A stretch of DNA of 64,000 nt, taken from Pseudomonas sp. BN102 (lineage in GTDB: Bacteria > Pseudomonadota > Gammaproteobacteria > Pseudomonadales > Pseudomonadaceae). The stretch's first letter is position 1. Every line of letters starts with the position of its first letter. The stretch lies in the NCBI RefSeq assembly GCF_029871245.1, contig NZ_SSON01000029.1, positions 40,245 to 104,244 on the forward strand, given 5' to 3'. The translations under genes and the position numbers were made by a program. This document shows positions 27,744 to 37,101 of the stretch, one piece after another. The notes under the pieces are model-generated. The model did no database searches, was not told the origin of the DNA, and saw only the letters and a list, made by a program, of their open reading frames with translations.

Positions 27744-28529
27744 ATGAGAAAACAGATTGTCGCCAGCCTGCTGGCCCTGCTCGCCAGCGGCCAGGTCCTG
27801 GCCCAGGATGCCGAAACCTTGCGTATTGGCGTCGAGGCCAGCTACCCGCCCTTCTCCTACAAGAAACCCGACGGCAGCCTGGCCGGTTTCGAGATCGAGA
27901 TCGGCAACGCCCTCTGCGCCGACATGCAGGTGCGCTGCACCTGGGTCGAACAGCCCTTCGACGGCCTGATCCCCGCACTGCGGGTGAAGAAGATCGACGG
28001 CATCATGTCGTCCATGACGGTCACCAGCGAACGCCTCAAGGTGGTCGATTTCAGCCGCAGCTACTACAAGACCCCGGCGCGCTTCGTGACCCGCAAGGAT
28101 CGCCCGGAGATCACTGCGCAAGGTCCGCTCGACGGCCTGCGCGTGGCGGTGCTGCGCGGCAGCGTGCATGCCCGCTACGTCCAGGCGAAGCTCGTACCGC
28201 GTGGCGTGCAGATGGTGCAGTACGGCTCGCAGCAGGAAGCCGACCTGGACCTGATTTCCGGCCGCGTCGACGCGATGATGGCCGACGCCATCAACCTCAA
28301 GGAGAACTTTCTCAAGAGCGAGGGCGGCAAGGACTTCGCGTTCAACGGCCCGAGCTATGACGAGGAGGAATACTTCGGCAAGGGCGCCGGCATCGCCTTC
28401 CGCAAGGGCAATGACGCACTGATGGGACGCTTCAACCACGCCCTGGGCAATATCGGCCGCAATGGCACCTACCAGAAGATCTACGAGAGCTACTTCCCGG
28501 ATGGCGAAGTCAGCAAGTTGATTCAGTAA
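27744..28529 (+). CDS. periplasmic amino-acid-type binding protein (SBP family 3)
   Basis: This 261-residue protein has a signal peptide ending near VLAQ (about residue 21) and the family 3 opening TLRIGVEASYPPFSYKKPDGSLAGFEIEIGNAL, like lysine/arginine/ornithine and histidine receptors. No permease or ATPase of the His/Arg type is adjacent, so it may work with a transporter encoded elsewhere. Its position 25 bp after the second deaminase gene places it in the catabolic island operon. The opening motif is a reliable family marker, but the ligand cannot be inferred. Confidence 0.9.
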   Translation: MRKQIVASLLALLASGQVLAQDAETLRIGVEASYPPFSYKKPDGSLAGFEIEIGNALCADMQVRCTWVEQPFDGLIPALRVKKIDGIMSSMTVTSERLKVVDFSRSYYKTPARFVTRKDRPEITAQGPLDGLRVAVLRGSVHARYVQAKLVPRGVQMVQYGSQQEADLDLISGRVDAMMADAINLKENFLKSEGGKDFAFNGPSYDEEEYFGKGAGIAFRKGNDALMGRFNHALGNIGRNGTYQKIYESYFPDGEVSKLIQ

Positions 28530-28560
28530 GACGCAGGGGGAGGGTGGGTTACCGACCGCC

Positions 28561-28719
28561 GCCCTCTCCCCCAGCCCCTCTCCCTGAAGGGAGAGGGGAG
28601 CCAATCCGTGCAGCAAATTGACCGCTCAATTGGCATGACTCCGTGCCCCCGGCTGCCGTCGTTCGTTCAAGCGCGAGTCACCCCTCTCCTCTTCAGGGAG
28701 AGGGGCCGGGGGAGAGGGC
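28561..28719. repeat. CCCTCTCCC-type inverted repeats flanking an intergenic gap
   Basis: Two copies of a GAGAGGGG/CCCCTCTC hairpin repeat (28561–28600 and 28681–28719) lie between the convergent binding-protein and LysR genes. The second copy overlaps the 3' end of the LysR gene. A related copy is at 37051–37090. Confidence 0.75.
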
Positions 28720-29577
28720 GTTGCCTGCCACCTCGAAGAACGCCCTCACCACCCGCAACTCCGCATGCCGCTCCAGGCAGGCGAGAAAGTGCCGGCTGAC
28801 CAGCCCCTCGCCCTGCAGCGGCATTGCCACCACCCGCGGATCGCGCGGCACTTCCAGCGAATACACGATGCTCACCCCCAGCCCCGCCGCCACAGCCTCG
28901 ATCACCGCCTCGCGGCTGTTCAGCTCCAGCGCGGCGCGCAGTTCCAGCCCCTGTACGTTGCAGGCGCGCTCGAAGGTGCGCCGGGTCAGGGAGGCGGGTT
29001 CGCGTTGCAGCAGCACTTCGCTGCGCAATTCATGCAGGGCCACTTCCTCGCGCGTGCCGACCCAGGGGTGGGCGGCCGGCAGCAGCAGGCACAGGCGCGC
29101 TTCACCGAGCGGCTGCAGGTGCAGGCCTGGACGTTCGCTCATGTCGCTGATCACCGCCAGGTCCACCCGCTCGCCATTCAGCGCGCTCAGGGTTTCCTGG
29201 GTGTTGCCCAGGCGCAGGTTGATGTTCACCCCCGGATAGCGCTCGCGCATCCGCGCCAGCAGTGGCATCACCAGATGCGGGCTGTCGGCGGCCAGGTCCA
29301 GGCGGCCGGATTCCAGGGACAAACTGGTGTCCAGCAGGTCCTCGGCCTGTTCCGCCAGGGCGAACAGCGCGTGACTGATGGCGGCCAGGCGCCGGCCCAG
29401 CTCGGTGGGCTCGACCTGGCGCGCGGTGCGCCGCAACAGGCGCACCTGGTAGTGCTCCTCCAGGGCCTTGATATGCCCGGTCACCGCCGGCTGGCTGATG
29501 CACAGACGCTCGGCCGCGCGGGTGAAACTGCCCTCGCGGACCACCGCATCGAAGGCGCGGAGCTGGAAGAGATTCAT
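28693..29577 (-). CDS. LysR family transcriptional regulator
   Basis: This 294-residue protein has the LysR N-terminal HTH (FDAVVREGSFTRAAERLCISQPAVTGHIKALE) and a substrate-binding domain. The start at 29577 is set by the conserved MNLFQLRAF opening, since an upstream in-frame codon at 29661 would add an unrelated extension. The last residues (NALSPGPSP) are encoded by an intergenic repeat, so the original stop may have been lost or replaced. It is divergent from a DMT transporter gene 115 bp away, its most likely target, and convergent with the island operon. Confidence 0.9.
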   Translation of the reverse strand: MNLFQLRAFDAVVREGSFTRAAERLCISQPAVTGHIKALEEHYQVRLLRRTARQVEPTELGRRLAAISHALFALAEQAEDLLDTSLSLESGRLDLAADSPHLVMPLLARMRERYPGVNINLRLGNTQETLSALNGERVDLAVISDMSERPGLHLQPLGEARLCLLLPAAHPWVGTREEVALHELRSEVLLQREPASLTRRTFERACNVQGLELRAALELNSREAVIEAVAAGLGVSIVYSLEVPRDPRVVAMPLQGEGLVSRHFLACLERHAELRVVRAFFEVAGNALSPGPSP

Positions 29578-29691
29578 CGCAATACCATCAGCAGGACTTA
29601 TTCGACGGATAACGATAAACGATTTGAATGATGGAACGATGACGCCGCACGCTACGCGCATCCCCCCGCTTCATCGCCCCTGGAGTTCTCC

Positions 29692-30540
29692 GTGCTCGCC
29701 GATACCGACCTCGCCACCCTGGTGGTCCTGCTTTCCGCGCTGATGCACGCCAGCTGGAATGCGGTGATCAAGGCCGGCAGCGATCGCCTCTCGTCCATGG
29801 CGCTGGTGGACGGCGTGGCCTTCTGCTTCAGCATCGCCCTGCTGCCCCTGGTCAGCCCGCCGCCACTGGTGGTCTGGGGCTTGATCGGCCTGTCGGTGGT
29901 GGTGAACACGCTCTATCGGCTGCTGTTGATCCGCGCCTACCAGTTCGGCGACTTCGGCCAGGTCTACCCGGTGGTACGCGGCCTGCCGCCACTGCTGGTG
30001 GCACTTTGCGCCGGGCTGGTGTTCGGCGAACACATGTCTGGCGCCATGCTGCTGGGCATCGTGCTGATTTCCGCCGGCATCCTCAGCCTGCTCCACACCC
30101 GCCTGGAGTCCCGCGCCCTCAAGGCCCTGGGCTGTGCCGCCCTGGCCGGCGCCGGGGTGGCGCTCTACACCCTGATCGATGCCCAGGGCGTGCGCCGCGC
30201 TGACAGCGTGCTGCAGTTCGTGGTCTACCTGACACTGATGCAGAGCATGACCATCCCCGTGCTGGCCTGGATGCGCCGGGGCCCGCTGGTGCTGCGCTTC
30301 GCCCGCGACAACTGGCGGCTCGGCCTGTTCGGCGGTTTCAACTACTGCGTGGCGTACGGCCTGGTGCTGTTCGCCATGACCCTGGACAACGTGGCCAAAG
30401 TCGCCGCCCTACGCGAGAGCAGCGTGATCATAGCCGCCGTCATCGCCAGCCTGGTGTTCAAGGAGCCCTTCGGCATCCGCCGCATCCTCGCCGCCTGCGT
30501 CGTCACCGCGGGCATCCTGCTGATCAAGCTGGTGGATTAG
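29692..30540 (+). CDS. EamA/DMT superfamily transporter
   Basis: This 282-residue protein has about ten predicted membrane segments in two repeats, the EamA drug/metabolite transporter pattern; the second half includes LRESSVIIAAVIASLVFKEPFGIRRILAACVVTAGILLIKL, the usual terminal helices. The start is GTG, with a GGAG site 6 bases upstream. It is divergent from the LysR gene and probably controlled by it. DMT proteins often export amino acids or metabolites; the direction and substrate here are unknown. Confidence 0.88.
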   Translation: MLADTDLATLVVLLSALMHASWNAVIKAGSDRLSSMALVDGVAFCFSIALLPLVSPPPLVVWGLIGLSVVVNTLYRLLLIRAYQFGDFGQVYPVVRGLPPLLVALCAGLVFGEHMSGAMLLGIVLISAGILSLLHTRLESRALKALGCAALAGAGVALYTLIDAQGVRRADSVLQFVVYLTLMQSMTIPVLAWMRRGPLVLRFARDNWRLGLFGGFNYCVAYGLVLFAMTLDNVAKVAALRESSVIIAAVIASLVFKEPFGIRRILAACVVTAGILLIKLVD

Positions 30541-30562
30541 CCCCGAACGATGCCAGGCTGAT

Positions 30563-30658
30563 CGTAGGTTGTGGCTGAGCTACGCGAAGCCCAACGATAC
30601 GCCACGCCAAATGTTGGGCTTCGCTGCGCTCGCAAAACGCCGCCCGACCCAACCTACG
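30563..30658. repeat. GTAGGTTGGGC-type inverted repeat
   Basis: CGTAGGTTG...GAAGCCCAAC (from 30563) and the inverted counterpart ending CCCAACCTACG (30658) form a long stem with an intervening loop between the DMT gene and the Pmp3-like gene. The same family occurs near 39247, 42815, 54031, 56920 and 57028. Confidence 0.8.
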
Positions 30659-30675
30659 GGAGATCGAGCCCGTTC

Positions 30676-30834
30676 CTAGCGCTTGGCGATGATGTACACC
30701 GCGTGGACGATACCGGGGATGTAGCCCAGCAGGGTCAGCAGGATGTTCAGCCAGAAGGCACCGCCGAAGCCGACCTGGAGGAATACGCCGAGCGGTGGCA
30801 GGAGGATGGCGATAAGGATGCGGATCAGGTCCAT
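30676..30834 (-). CDS. YqaE/Pmp3 family small membrane protein
   Basis: This 52-residue protein (MDLIRILIAILLPPLGVFLQVG...) consists of two membrane helices with the conserved PPLGVFLQVG motif of the YqaE/Pmp3 family. Such peptides affect membrane potential or stress tolerance in yeast and bacteria. The start at 30834 has an AAGGAG site 7 bases upstream, better than the in-frame GTG 15 codons earlier. It is divergent from the sigma-54 activator gene. The family assignment is firm; function here is inferred. Confidence 0.9.
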   Translation of the reverse strand: MDLIRILIAILLPPLGVFLQVGFGGAFWLNILLTLLGYIPGIVHAVYIIAKR

Positions 30835-30928
30835 GTACAAGCTCCTTGAGGGAAAAATCATCTGCCTAGTAACCGACATTCCTACAGACTAGGCGTTCAT
30901 TGCAGTGCGCCTCCATAATCGCTGCCCG

Positions 30929-32416
<1,488 letters not shown>

Positions 32417-32443
32417 TCCCAACGCTGCGGTCGGGCAATACTT

Positions 32444-32540
32444 TGTAGGGGCGAATTCATTCGCCAAGGGTCGCGAAGCGGCCCCCGGGAATCCCCTGGG
32501 CAGACCTGCGGTCTGCTTGGCAAATGAATTCGCCCCTACA
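32444..32540. repeat. REP-like inverted pair (GGGGCGAATTCATTCGCC family)
   Basis: Two 25-base arms (32444–32468 and 32516–32540) are inverted copies with one mismatch, separated by a GC-rich 47-base spacer that includes GCAGACCTGCGGTCTGC. The same composite element occurs at 34204–34302 and 46805–46902. Confidence 0.9.
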
Positions 32541-32560
32541 GGAATCGAGCCAGCCTGACA

Positions 32561-32578
32561 TGTCCACAAATCTGGACA
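32561..32578. promoter_or_regulatory. activator site 1 (TGTCCA-N6-TGGACA)
   Basis: A perfect 6-bp inverted repeat around a 6-bp centre; the centre is about 166 bp upstream of the predicted sigma-54 start site. First of three matching palindromes. Confidence 0.7.
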
Positions 32579-32592
32579 CCCAAAGAGTTAAC

Positions 32593-32610
32593 TGTCCATT
32601 CGCGCGGACA
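32593..32610. promoter_or_regulatory. activator site 2 (TGTCCA-N6-CGGACA)
   Basis: Same palindrome as site 1 with one mismatch. Its centre is 32 bp (three helical turns) from the centre of site 1, so both lie on the same DNA face. Confidence 0.7.
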
Positions 32611-32612
32611 CC

Positions 32613-32630
32613 CGTCCAGGTTCCTGGACA
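32613..32630. promoter_or_regulatory. activator site 3 (CGTCCA-N6-TGGACA)
   Basis: Third copy with one mismatch, centred 20 bp (about two helical turns) from site 2. The set fits oligomeric binding by the Fis-type HTH of the upstream activator. Confidence 0.7.
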
Positions 32631-32709
32631 CCCCACTCAACCCTCCCGAACCGCTGAATAGCCCCTGAACCCTCACCCCAGAGCCTCTCGCCACTTCCAT
32701 AGCGCTTCC

Positions 32710-32724
32710 TGGCACAGCTTTCGC
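32710..32724 (+). promoter_or_regulatory. sigma-54 promoter for the GntP permease gene
   Basis: TGGCAC-N5-TCGC has GG and GC exactly 12 bp apart and differs from the -24/-12 consensus (TGGCACG-N4-TTGC) only by an A for G and a C for T. It lies 61 bp before the permease start and about 80 bp after the last activator site. Confidence 0.7.
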
Positions 32725-32784
32725 TCTATCGCCTTCACAAGCCGCCCCGACGCGGCGGAACACAACAACAAGAAGGAAGTCCCC

Positions 32785-34173
32785 ATGGGCACCCTAGGTA
32801 TCCTGGTTTCACTCGCTCTGCTGATGTACCTCGCCTACCGAGGCATCAACGTCCTGCTCCTCGCGCCCCTGCTGGCCCTGCTCGCGGTGCTCTTCGCCGG
32901 CGATGTGGCGCTGCTGCTGCCGACCTACACCCAGGTCTTCATGAAAGCCCTCGGCGGCTACCTGATCCAGTTCTTCCCGCTGTTCCTGCTCGGCGCCATC
33001 TTCGGCAAGCTGATGGACGATTCCGGCTCGGCCCGTGCCATCGCCCACGGCATCGTCAGCAAGATCGGCAGCTCGCGCGCCGTGCTGGCCATCGTCATCG
33101 CCTGCGGCATCCTCACCTACGGCGGCGTCTCGTTGTTCGTGGTGGCCTTCGCCGTCTACCCCATCGGCGCGGCGCTGTTCCGCGAAGCGGGGATTCCCAA
33201 GCGCATCCTGCCGGGCGCCATCGCCCTGGGTTCCTTCACCTTCACCATGACCGCCCTGCCCGGCACGCCGGCCATCACCAACGCCATCCCGATCCCCTTC
33301 TTCGGCACCGATACCTTCGCCGCGCCGGGCCTGGGCCTGCTTGCCGGGGTGGTGATCTTTGCCCTGGGGTCCTGGTGGCTCAGTGCCGAGGCCCGCAAAC
33401 TACAAGCGGCCGGCGAAGGCTACGGCGACCACGCTGACGACCCGCGCGGCGAGGCTGCCCAACTGAGTACCGGTTTCTGGGTGGCGCTGCTGCCGATCCT
33501 GGTGGTCATCGTGCTGAACTTCCTGATGGCCAAGGTCTACCTGCCCGGTGTCGACACCAGCTACCTGGCCAGGCCGGAGTTCGGCGGCCTGCAGGACGCC
33601 AAGTCGCTGATCGGCCTCTGGGCGATCATCATCGCCCTGTCCGCCGCCATCCTGCTGCTGGTGGTGATGCACTGGCGGCGCTGGGTGGACCTGAAGAGGA
33701 GCGTCAACGAGGGCACCTTCGGCGCCATGCTGCCGATCCTCAACACCGCCTCCGAAGTGGGCTACGGCAGCGTGATCGCATCGCTGGCCGGCTTCGTGGT
33801 GATCCGCGACCTGCTGCTCAACCTCGCGCCGGGCAACCCGCTGGTGTCCGAGGCCCTGACCGTCAGCGCCCTGGCCGGCATCACCGGCTCGGCCTCGGGC
33901 GGCATGTCCATCGCCCTCAAGGCCCTCGGCGCGCAATACCTGGAAATGGCCAACGCCGCCGGCATCAGCCCCGAGCTGCTGCACCGGGTCGCCGCACTGG
34001 CCTCCGGCAGCCTCGACACCCTGCCGCACAACGGCGCGGTGATCACTTTGCTGGCGATCTGCAAGCTGACCCACCGCGACTCCTACAAGTACGTCTTCAT
34101 GACCAGCGCCCTGTTCCCGGTAGTGCCCCTGGTGCTGGTGATCGTGCTGGGTACGCTGGTGGGGAGCTTCTGA
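32785..34173 (+). CDS. GntP family permease
   Basis: This 462-residue protein is highly hydrophobic with about twelve membrane segments and typical GntP-family blocks such as GILTYGGVSLFVVAFAVYPIG and a C-terminal GSLDTLPHNGAVITLLAI. GntP proteins import gluconate or short-chain hydroxy acids; here a hydroxybutyrate-like substrate is suggested by the neighbouring CoA-transferase and activator. An AAGGAAG ribosome site precedes the ATG. Expression should be sigma-54 dependent, given the promoter and three activator sites upstream. Confidence 0.9.
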   Translation: MGTLGILVSLALLMYLAYRGINVLLLAPLLALLAVLFAGDVALLLPTYTQVFMKALGGYLIQFFPLFLLGAIFGKLMDDSGSARAIAHGIVSKIGSSRAVLAIVIACGILTYGGVSLFVVAFAVYPIGAALFREAGIPKRILPGAIALGSFTFTMTALPGTPAITNAIPIPFFGTDTFAAPGLGLLAGVVIFALGSWWLSAEARKLQAAGEGYGDHADDPRGEAAQLSTGFWVALLPILVVIVLNFLMAKVYLPGVDTSYLARPEFGGLQDAKSLIGLWAIIIALSAAILLLVVMHWRRWVDLKRSVNEGTFGAMLPILNTASEVGYGSVIASLAGFVVIRDLLLNLAPGNPLVSEALTVSALAGITGSASGGMSIALKALGAQYLEMANAAGISPELLHRVAALASGSLDTLPHNGAVITLLAICKLTHRDSYKYVFMTSALFPVVPLVLVIVLGTLVGSF

Positions 34174-34203
34174 CCGCCGGCGCCAATGCCATGCACCTGC
34201 TCT

Positions 34204-34302
34204 TGTGGGGGCGAATTCATTCGCTAAGCAGACCGTAGGGCTGCCCTTGTATTCTTTTATGGGGCCGCTGCGCGCCCCTTAGCGATTGAAATCGCCCCCA
34301 CA
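34204..34302. repeat. REP-like inverted pair between permease and CoA-transferase
   Basis: Arms at 34204–34228 and 34278–34302 belong to the GGGGCGAATTCATTCGC family and face each other. The element lies inside the presumed permease–CoA-transferase operon and may reduce downstream expression. Confidence 0.85.
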
Positions 34303-34349
34303 GGAAAAGCAGGTCCCCCGAATTCAGATTCAATCGCTCGAGGACAACC

Positions 34350-35909
34350 ATGAGCAAAGTGATGAGCGCCGCCGAAGCTGTGGCGCGGATTCCAGACAAC
34401 GCCAACCTGGCCACCGGCGGCTTCGTCGGCATCGGCTTCGCCGAGGAGATCGCCATCGCCCTGGAGCAACGCTTCCAGGCCGAGCAGGCGCCGCGCGACC
34501 TGACCCTGGTGTATGCCGCAGGCCAGGGCGACGGCAAGGGCCGTGGCCTCAACCATCTGGCCCACGAAGGGCTGGTGAAGCGGGTGATCGGCGGCCACTG
34601 GGGCCTGGTGCCGGGCCTGCAAAAGCTGGCGGTGGAGAACCGTATCGAGGCCTACAACCTGCCCCAGGGGGTAATCTCTCAGCTGTTCCGCGACATCGCT
34701 GCCGGCAAGCCGGGACAGCTCTCCAGGGTGGGGCTGGGCACCTTCGTCGACCCCGAGTTCGGCGGCGGCAAGCTCAATGAGCGGACCACCGAAGAACTGG
34801 TGCGGCGCATGGCCATCGATGGCGAGAACTACCTCTTCTACAAGAGCTTCCCGATCCATGTCGGGGTGATCCGCGCCACCAGTGCCGACGAGGACGGCAA
34901 TCTGTCCATGGAGCGCGAGGCACTGACCATCGAGAGCCTGGCCATCGCCATGGCCGCGCGCAATTCCGGCGGCCAGGTGATCGCCCAAGTGGAGCGGGTG
35001 GTGGCCCGTGGTTCGCTCAATCCGCGCGAGGTGAAGATCCCCGGCATCCTGGTCGACTGCGTGGTGGTGGCCCGTCCGGAGAACCATCAGCAGACCTTCG
35101 CCACGGCCTACAACGCGGCCTTCGCCGCCGAGGTGAAGGTACCGACTGACAGCCTGGCGCCCATGCCGCTGGACCTGCGCAAGCTGATCGCCCGCCGCGC
35201 CGCCCTGGAGCTGCCACCGGGGGCGGTGGTCAACCTGGGCATCGGCATGCCCGAAGGGGTGGCGGCGGTGGCCGCCGAGGAAGGGGTGATCGACCTGCTG
35301 ACGCTGACCGCCGAGCCCGGCGTGATCGGCGGCGTGCCGGCCTCCGGCCTGGATTTCGGTGCAGCGAGCAACCACAGCGCGCTGATCGACCAGCCCTACC
35401 AGTTCGATTTCTACGACGGCGGCGGCCTGGATATCGCCTTTCTCGGCCTGGCCCAGGCCGACGCCGAGGGCAACCTCAACGTGTCGAAGTTCGGCGCGCG
35501 CCTGGCCGGCGCCGGCGGCTTCATCAACATCAGCCAGAACGCCAAGGCGGTGGTCTTCGTCGGCACCTTCAGCGCGGGCGAGCAGGACATCCGCATTGAG
35601 GACGGCGCCCTGCGCATCGTCGAGGACGGCGCGGTGCGCAAGTTCGTAGCCCAGGTGGAGCACCGCACCTTCGCCGGCCGGCTGGCGGCCGAATCCGCCA
35701 AGCCGGTGCTCTATGTCACCGAACGCTGCGTGTTCCGCCTGACCCTCGATGGTCTGGAGCTGATCGAGATTGCGCCGGGCGTGGACCTGGAGCGGGACAT
35801 CCTCGCGCGCATGGATTTCCGCCCCATAGTGCGGGAGCCGAAGCTGATGGATGCGCGGCTGTTCCGCGAGGGGCGGATCGGGCTGCGTGGGTTGATTGGC
35901 GGTAATTGA
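34350..35909 (+). CDS. family I CoA-transferase (acetate/3-ketoacid CoA-transferase type)
   Basis: This 519-residue protein is a fused alpha–beta family I CoA-transferase, similar in length to E. coli YdiF. The N-terminal half contains [13 protein letters not shown] and the C-terminal half [32 protein letters not shown], where Glu322 is the likely catalytic glutamate. It would move CoA between acetyl- or succinyl-CoA and a short keto or hydroxy acid, matching uptake by the preceding GntP permease. It is followed by a strong terminator. Substrate assignment is inferred. Confidence 0.9.
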   Translation: MSKVMSAAEAVARIPDNANLATGGFVGIGFAEEIAIALEQRFQAEQAPRDLTLVYAAGQGDGKGRGLNHLAHEGLVKRVIGGHWGLVPGLQKLAVENRIEAYNLPQGVISQLFRDIAAGKPGQLSRVGLGTFVDPEFGGGKLNERTTEELVRRMAIDGENYLFYKSFPIHVGVIRATSADEDGNLSMEREALTIESLAIAMAARNSGGQVIAQVERVVARGSLNPREVKIPGILVDCVVVARPENHQQTFATAYNAAFAAEVKVPTDSLAPMPLDLRKLIARRAALELPPGAVVNLGIGMPEGVAAVAAEEGVIDLLTLTAEPGVIGGVPASGLDFGAASNHSALIDQPYQFDFYDGGGLDIAFLGLAQADAEGNLNVSKFGARLAGAGGFINISQNAKAVVFVGTFSAGEQDIRIEDGALRIVEDGAVRKFVAQVEHRTFAGRLAAESAKPVLYVTERCVFRLTLDGLELIEIAPGVDLERDILARMDFRPIVREPKLMDARLFREGRIGLRGLIGGN

Positions 35910-35924
35910 GTTTCGTGCGTGAAA

Positions 35925-35956
35925 ACGCGGGCCCGTCCTGGGCCCGCGTCTTTTTT
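35925..35956 (+). terminator. intrinsic terminator of the CoA-transferase operon
   Basis: ACGCGGGCCC and GGGCCCGCGT form a perfect 10-bp stem with a 5-base loop, then C and six T's, starting 16 bp after the stop codon. Confidence 0.92.
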
Positions 35957-35972
35957 GTTCGCACCGGATAAT

Positions 35973-36060
35973 CGTAGGGCGGACCATGCTTTACCGGTCC
36001 ACCATTCGCGGCCCGGCCGGACGCCGAATGGTGGAAATGAAAAGCGATTTCCACCCTTGC
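35973..36060. repeat. GTAGGGTGGA-type repeat
   Basis: GTAGGGCGGACC...GGTCCACC and GAATGGTGGAAA...TTTCCACCC elements lie between the convergent CoA-transferase and ureohydrolase genes. Related copies occur at 46005–46090 and 60334–60395. Confidence 0.7.
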
Positions 36061-36066
36061 AGGCCT

Positions 36067-37041
36067 TCAGCGCATCCCCAACTTATGCCGCGCCGCATAC
36101 AGGCAGACCATCTCCATCGCCAGGGTGGCGCCGGCCAGGGCGGTGACCTCGGCGTTGTCATAGGGCGGCGCCACTTCCACCACGTCCATGCCCACCAGGT
36201 TGATGCCGCGCAGGCCGCGGAGGATTTCCAGCGCCTGGTGGCTGGTCAGCCCGCCGCAAACCGGGGTGCCGGTGCCGGGGGCGAAGGCCGGGTCGAGGCA
36301 GTCGATGTCGAAGGTCAGGTAGACCGGGTTGTCGCCCACCCGTGCACGGATGCGCTCGGCGATCTGCTCCGGCGTGTGTCGATGCACTTCGCGGGCGTCC
36401 AGCACCTGGAAGCCCATCACGTCGTCGTTGGTGGTGCGCAGGCCCACCTGCACCGAGCGCGCCGGGTCCACCAGGCCCTCGCGGGCGGCGTGGTAGAACA
36501 TGGTGCCGTGGTCGATGCGTTTCACCTCTTCGTCCGGCCAGGTGTCACTGTGGGCATCGAAGTGGATCAGCGACAGCGGGCCATGCTTCGCGGCGTGGGC
36601 TTTCAACAGCGGGTAGCTGATGAAGTGGTCGCCGCCCAGGGTGAGCATGGCCGCTCCGGACTCCAGGATGCGCGCAGCATGGGCCTGGATCAGCTCCGGG
36701 GTGTCCTGCGGCACGCCGTGGTCGAAGGCGCAATCGCCGTAGTCGATCACCGCCAGGTGGTCAAAGGGATCGAACTCCCAGGGATAGTGGCGGGCCCAGG
36801 CCATCTGGACCGAGGCGGCGCGGATGGCGCGCGGCCCGAAGCGGCTGCCGGGGCGGTTTGTGGTGGCGGTGTCGAAAGGCACACCGCTGACCACCAGGTC
36901 GACGCCGCGCAGGTCGCGGCTGTAGCGCCGGCGCATGAAGCTGGTGATGCCGGCGTAGGTGGATTCGGCGGCGGTGCCATAGAGGCTGTCGCGGGTGATG
37001 GCCTGGTCGTTGTCGTAGGCGTGGTCCATCTCGGGCTCCAT
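36067..37041 (-). CDS. agmatinase/arginase family ureohydrolase
   Basis: This 324-residue protein has the dinuclear manganese motifs of the family: GGDHFIS, HFDAHSDT and TFDIDCLDP. It should hydrolyse agmatine or a related guanidino acid (guanidinobutyrate, guanidinopropionate) to urea and an amine. A second ATG four codons downstream (37029) has a GGAG site 6 bases upstream and may be the true start. The PotF-like binding protein lies just upstream on the same strand and a LysR gene is divergent from it, recalling the gbu/gpu arrangements of P. aeruginosa. Exact substrate is uncertain. Confidence 0.9.
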   Translation of the reverse strand: MEPEMDHAYDNDQAITRDSLYGTAAESTYAGITSFMRRRYSRDLRGVDLVVSGVPFDTATTNRPGSRFGPRAIRAASVQMAWARHYPWEFDPFDHLAVIDYGDCAFDHGVPQDTPELIQAHAARILESGAAMLTLGGDHFISYPLLKAHAAKHGPLSLIHFDAHSDTWPDEEVKRIDHGTMFYHAAREGLVDPARSVQVGLRTTNDDVMGFQVLDAREVHRHTPEQIAERIRARVGDNPVYLTFDIDCLDPAFAPGTGTPVCGGLTSHQALEILRGLRGINLVGMDVVEVAPPYDNAEVTALAGATLAMEMVCLYAARHKLGMR

Positions 37042-37050
37042 CGATTTGGC

Positions 37051-37090
37051 TCCCCTCTCCCTTTCAGGGAGAGGGACTGGGGGTGAGGGT
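37051..37090. repeat. CCCTCTCCC-type repeat
   Basis: CCCCTCTCCC and GGGAGAGGG form a hairpin in the 60-bp gap between the binding-protein and ureohydrolase genes, the same family as at 28561–28719. Confidence 0.65.
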
Positions 37091-37101
37091 CTGAAGGCTG
37101 A

